Shown here piece by piece: positions 5,175 through 7,172 of a stretch of DNA of 7,172 nt (its first letter is position 1; each line of letters opens with the position of its first letter). The DNA is taken from positions 1-7,172 of the forward strand of contig JBDLIT010000178.1 of assembly GCA_039714735.1 (NCBI GenBank). The letters are read 5' to 3'. Position numbers and translations under genes: made by a program. Origin of the DNA: JASJBU01 sp039714735 (GTDB taxonomy: Bacteria > Pseudomonadota > Gammaproteobacteria > Chromatiales > Chromatiaceae). The notes under the pieces were generated by a model. The model had not been told where the DNA came from. It worked only from the letters and a program-made list of their open reading frames with translations, and ran no database searches.

Positions 5175-6146
5175 ATGAGGCAATGGATAATCACAGCCCT
5201 GTTCCTGGCCACTGCATTGATCACAGTGTGGGCAACGACTACCCAGCCGATCTTCCCGGTAGATCAGAAGGAGGTCGACATGAGCGTTGATCCCCTGCGC
5301 TTGCGCCAACATGTTGAAACGATTGCAGGATCATTCTACCCGCGGGACGAGGGTCACCCGGAAAACCTCATGCAAGTCGCGGCGTATATCCAGGATGCCG
5401 TGTCGGAAACTGGCGCCGATGTTCACCTGCACACCTACGAGGTCAACGGCAGAGAATACAGCAACGTCATCGCAGCCTTTGGCCCCGATACCACCGAGCG
5501 AATCATCGTCGGGGCCCACTACGATACGGCGGGCGAACAGCCGGGTGCTGATGATAACGCCAGTGGTGTGGCCGGCCTCATCGAGCTGGCGCAGCTGCTC
5601 AAAGATGCGTCCCTGCCAATGCGCGTCGAGCTGGCCGCCTATACTCTGGAAGAGCCACCCTATTTCCGAACCGAATTCATGGGCAGCGCGCAGCATGTCA
5701 AACTGCTGAAGCAGCAGAATGCCCGGGTAAGGATGATGTTCGCGCTGGAGATGATCGGCTATTTCAATGACGCCCCAGGCAGTCAGCTTTATCCACTACC
5801 GCTGATGAAATGGTTTTATTCGGATCGAGGCAATTTCGTCGCCGTCGTCGGGCAGTTGCTGAAAGGCGCCGGTGTGCGAACCATCAAACGCGCCATGCGC
5901 AAGGCGAGCCCGCTGCCAGTCTATTCACTGAATGCACCTGCTTCCCTGCCGGGCGTGGAGTTTTCCGATCACGTGAACTTCTGGGATGCCGGCCTGCCTG
6001 CCGTGATGATTACCGATACCGCCTTCTACCGTAATGAGGCTTACCACTCCCCACTGGACAGGCCGGAACGCCTGGATTACCAGCGTATGGCCATGGTGGT
6101 ACAGGGCGTGTATGAAGCAGTCCTGGCATTGGCTAATGAGAAATAA
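5175..6146 (+). CDS. Exported M28-family zinc peptidase
   Basis: This 323-aa protein has an uncleaved-anchor or signal-peptide-like N-terminus (MRQWIITALFLATALITVWA), then a peptidase M28 domain. M28 enzymes are co-catalytic di-zinc aminopeptidases or carboxypeptidases. The expected ligands are visible: His115 and Asp117 in GAHYDT, Asp126 in GADDNASG, the Glu159-Glu160 pair in TLEEPPYF (general base plus ligand), Glu192 in ALEMIGYF, and His291 in AYHSPLD. SDHVNFW near 264-270 matches the family's SDHxxF loop. All ligands are present, so activity is likely, probably on peptides in the periplasm or membrane surface. ATG at 5175 is preferred; TTG at 5169 would add two residues, and neither has a clear Shine-Dalgarno sequence. 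It stands alone, converging on the membrane-protein gene with 38 nt between. Exact substrate preference cannot be read. Confidence 0.9.
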   Translation: MRQWIITALFLATALITVWATTTQPIFPVDQKEVDMSVDPLRLRQHVETIAGSFYPRDEGHPENLMQVAAYIQDAVSETGADVHLHTYEVNGREYSNVIAAFGPDTTERIIVGAHYDTAGEQPGADDNASGVAGLIELAQLLKDASLPMRVELAAYTLEEPPYFRTEFMGSAQHVKLLKQQNARVRMMFALEMIGYFNDAPGSQLYPLPLMKWFYSDRGNFVAVVGQLLKGAGVRTIKRAMRKASPLPVYSLNAPASLPGVEFSDHVNFWDAGLPAVMITDTAFYRNEAYHSPLDRPERLDYQRMAMVVQGVYEAVLALANEK

Positions 6147-6184
6147 TGGTATCAGATCCCTTGATTCCCATGCAGGAAGTTCGC

Positions 6185-6847
6185 TTATCGAAACACACGC
6201 CGCAACAGCAGATGAGTAGGCAGGTATAACACCAACGGGTACAAGACCATCAGGAACAGGACATAAGCGGCACCCGGCAGCCACTGCTGGGGCGGATCGA
6301 TAAAACCGAATACCCAGTTGATATTTGCGGCCGGTTTACTCACCAGGTAACTCAATGGGAGCACTATCCAGCAGAACAGGGTTTGGCCCAGCAGGGCCTT
6401 GCGATAGTAGCCGAGGCGATGGATGGCCCACAGCAGGAATATTGGCAAGGCAGGATGATACAGAGACAGGCCGCGCACGAACAACGGGATGCCGGGATCA
6501 AACATGTAGCGAGTTCCACTATAGTTGACAGCCTCCGGACCGGCGATGAGTCGAACGGTGAAATCAACGGTCCATCCCAGCTCGGGGATCAGCACCACCA
6601 GCGCCATCATGCTGACCAGCAACGATGATTCCAGCCAAAGCCCGAGCACTGTGACCAACAGTGCCACATTCGAGCCCCACAGAAAATTGGCCGGGCCATA
6701 CTGCCACCAGTAGGCCGGCACCAGTATGACGATAAATCCCGTATAGCAGAGCTTGACCCAGAGTGGGATGCTGCCGCTCCGGCCTGCAAAGACAAAGTTA
6801 TGCTGATTTTTTCTAACAGTAAAAATAGCTCTGCTTCCCTTCATCAT
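6185..6847 (-). CDS. Multi-pass membrane protein of unknown function
   Basis: This 220-aa integral membrane protein has about six hydrophobic segments (roughly 27-46, 56-72, 75-90, 120-143, 151-169, 190-215). Conserved-looking short motifs are NFLW (54-57), MFDP (115-118), LFVRGLSLYH (122-131), NINWVFG (175-181) and YLPTHLLL (208-215). I recall similar uncharacterised bacterial membrane proteins with this pattern but can assign no function. ATG at 6847 follows the TAG of the upstream DUF503 gene by 2 nt (TAGTGATG), which suggests translational coupling. An in-frame GTG at 6859 would overlap that gene by 10 nt and is the alternative start. No strong Shine-Dalgarno sequence is visible, consistent with coupling. 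Whether it is an enzyme or a transporter cannot be read from the sequence. Confidence 0.8.
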   Translation of the reverse strand: MMKGSRAIFTVRKNQHNFVFAGRSGSIPLWVKLCYTGFIVILVPAYWWQYGPANFLWGSNVALLVTVLGLWLESSLLVSMMALVVLIPELGWTVDFTVRLIAGPEAVNYSGTRYMFDPGIPLFVRGLSLYHPALPIFLLWAIHRLGYYRKALLGQTLFCWIVLPLSYLVSKPAANINWVFGFIDPPQQWLPGAAYVLFLMVLYPLVLYLPTHLLLRRVFR

Positions 6848-6849
6848 CA

Positions 6850-7152
6850 CTAAAGCCACTCATGGCTGATATCAACGATCTCGACGAGAGGCATCTCCTC
6901 ACAAAGCTGTCGTACCCGGGCCATATCTGCCTCGAGCTTGTGCTTATCCCCACTTAACATGCCCACGCCAATCAATGCGCGTTGCCATTTGTCCTGATAA
7001 CCAAACTCGGCAACCGATGCATTGAACCGGGCCCTGATCTGATCCCTCAAGCCCCGTACCACACTGCGCTTTTCCTTTAGCGAATGAGCAAAAGGGATGA
7101 ACAGCTCCACGGTCACAAGTGCAACATGTACAGATTCTTCACTTGTCTTCAT
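6850..7152 (-). CDS. DUF503 family protein (YlxP-like)
   Basis: This 100-aa cytoplasmic protein matches the DUF503 family in full length. Hallmarks are the N-terminal beta-strand VALVTVELFIP, then SLKEKR (24-29), RFNASVAE (42-49), DKWQRA (54-59) and the strand IGVGMLSGD (61-69). Known members, such as YlxP encoded in the nusA-infB region of Bacillus, are small alpha/beta proteins without a settled biochemical role; a link to translation has been suggested from that gene context. Here that context is absent: the only visible partner is the coupled membrane-protein gene downstream. AAGGGA at 7163-7168 lies 10 nt before the ATG. The upstream end of the operon is outside the window. Confidence 0.9.
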   Translation of the reverse strand: MKTSEESVHVALVTVELFIPFAHSLKEKRSVVRGLRDQIRARFNASVAEFGYQDKWQRALIGVGMLSGDKHKLEADMARVRQLCEEMPLVEIVDISHEWL

Positions 7153-7172
7153 ACGCTGATTATCCCTTATCC

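Overview
The window looks like an accessory, rearranged stretch of a gammaproteobacterial chromosome. This is inferred from gene style, moderate GC and the protein families; no marker gene fixes the taxon. It holds seven intact protein genes, most of them envelope-directed, and at least four gene remnants.

Layout: 1-79 carries two copies of a hairpin-bearing repeat with a 47-nt period. A glycine-zipper lipoprotein gene follows (115-549, +). Behind it, on the minus strand, lie the C-terminal end of a RelE/ParE-type toxin (540-740) and, directly abutting it, a truncated and frameshifted copy of a cytochrome c-like gene (748-1232). A secreted alpha-crystallin (Hsp20-like) domain protein (1404-1829, +) converges on a complete ftsH-family protease gene (2000-3850, -). 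A short SpoIIAA/STAS-like 3' remnant (3917-4051, -) and a 13-codon leader ORF with a good Shine-Dalgarno sequence (3853-3894, -) precede ftsH. The intact cytochrome c-like gene is at 4244-4897 (+). An unidentified C-terminal remnant (4943-5089, -) follows, then a secreted M28 zinc peptidase (5175-6146, +). The minus-strand pair at the right end is a DUF503 protein (6850-7152) and a multi-pass membrane protein (6185-6847), apparently translationally coupled.

The main structural observation is that the last 486 nt of the intact cytochrome-like gene and its 3' flank (4435-4920) are repeated in inverted orientation at 748-1232, about 89% identical by hand alignment. These inverted arms bracket about 3.2 kb containing the secreted alpha-crystallin protein and FtsH, a chaperone-like/protease pair. 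The second copy lacks the signal peptide and the CXXCH haem site and carries a 1-nt deletion, so it cannot make the full product.

Functionally, the intact genes fit envelope maintenance: a lipoprotein, an exported small-heat-shock-like domain, a membrane-anchored quality-control protease, an exported haem protein and an exported peptidase. That they form one system is inference. No RNA genes, CRISPR array, integrase or transposase was seen.
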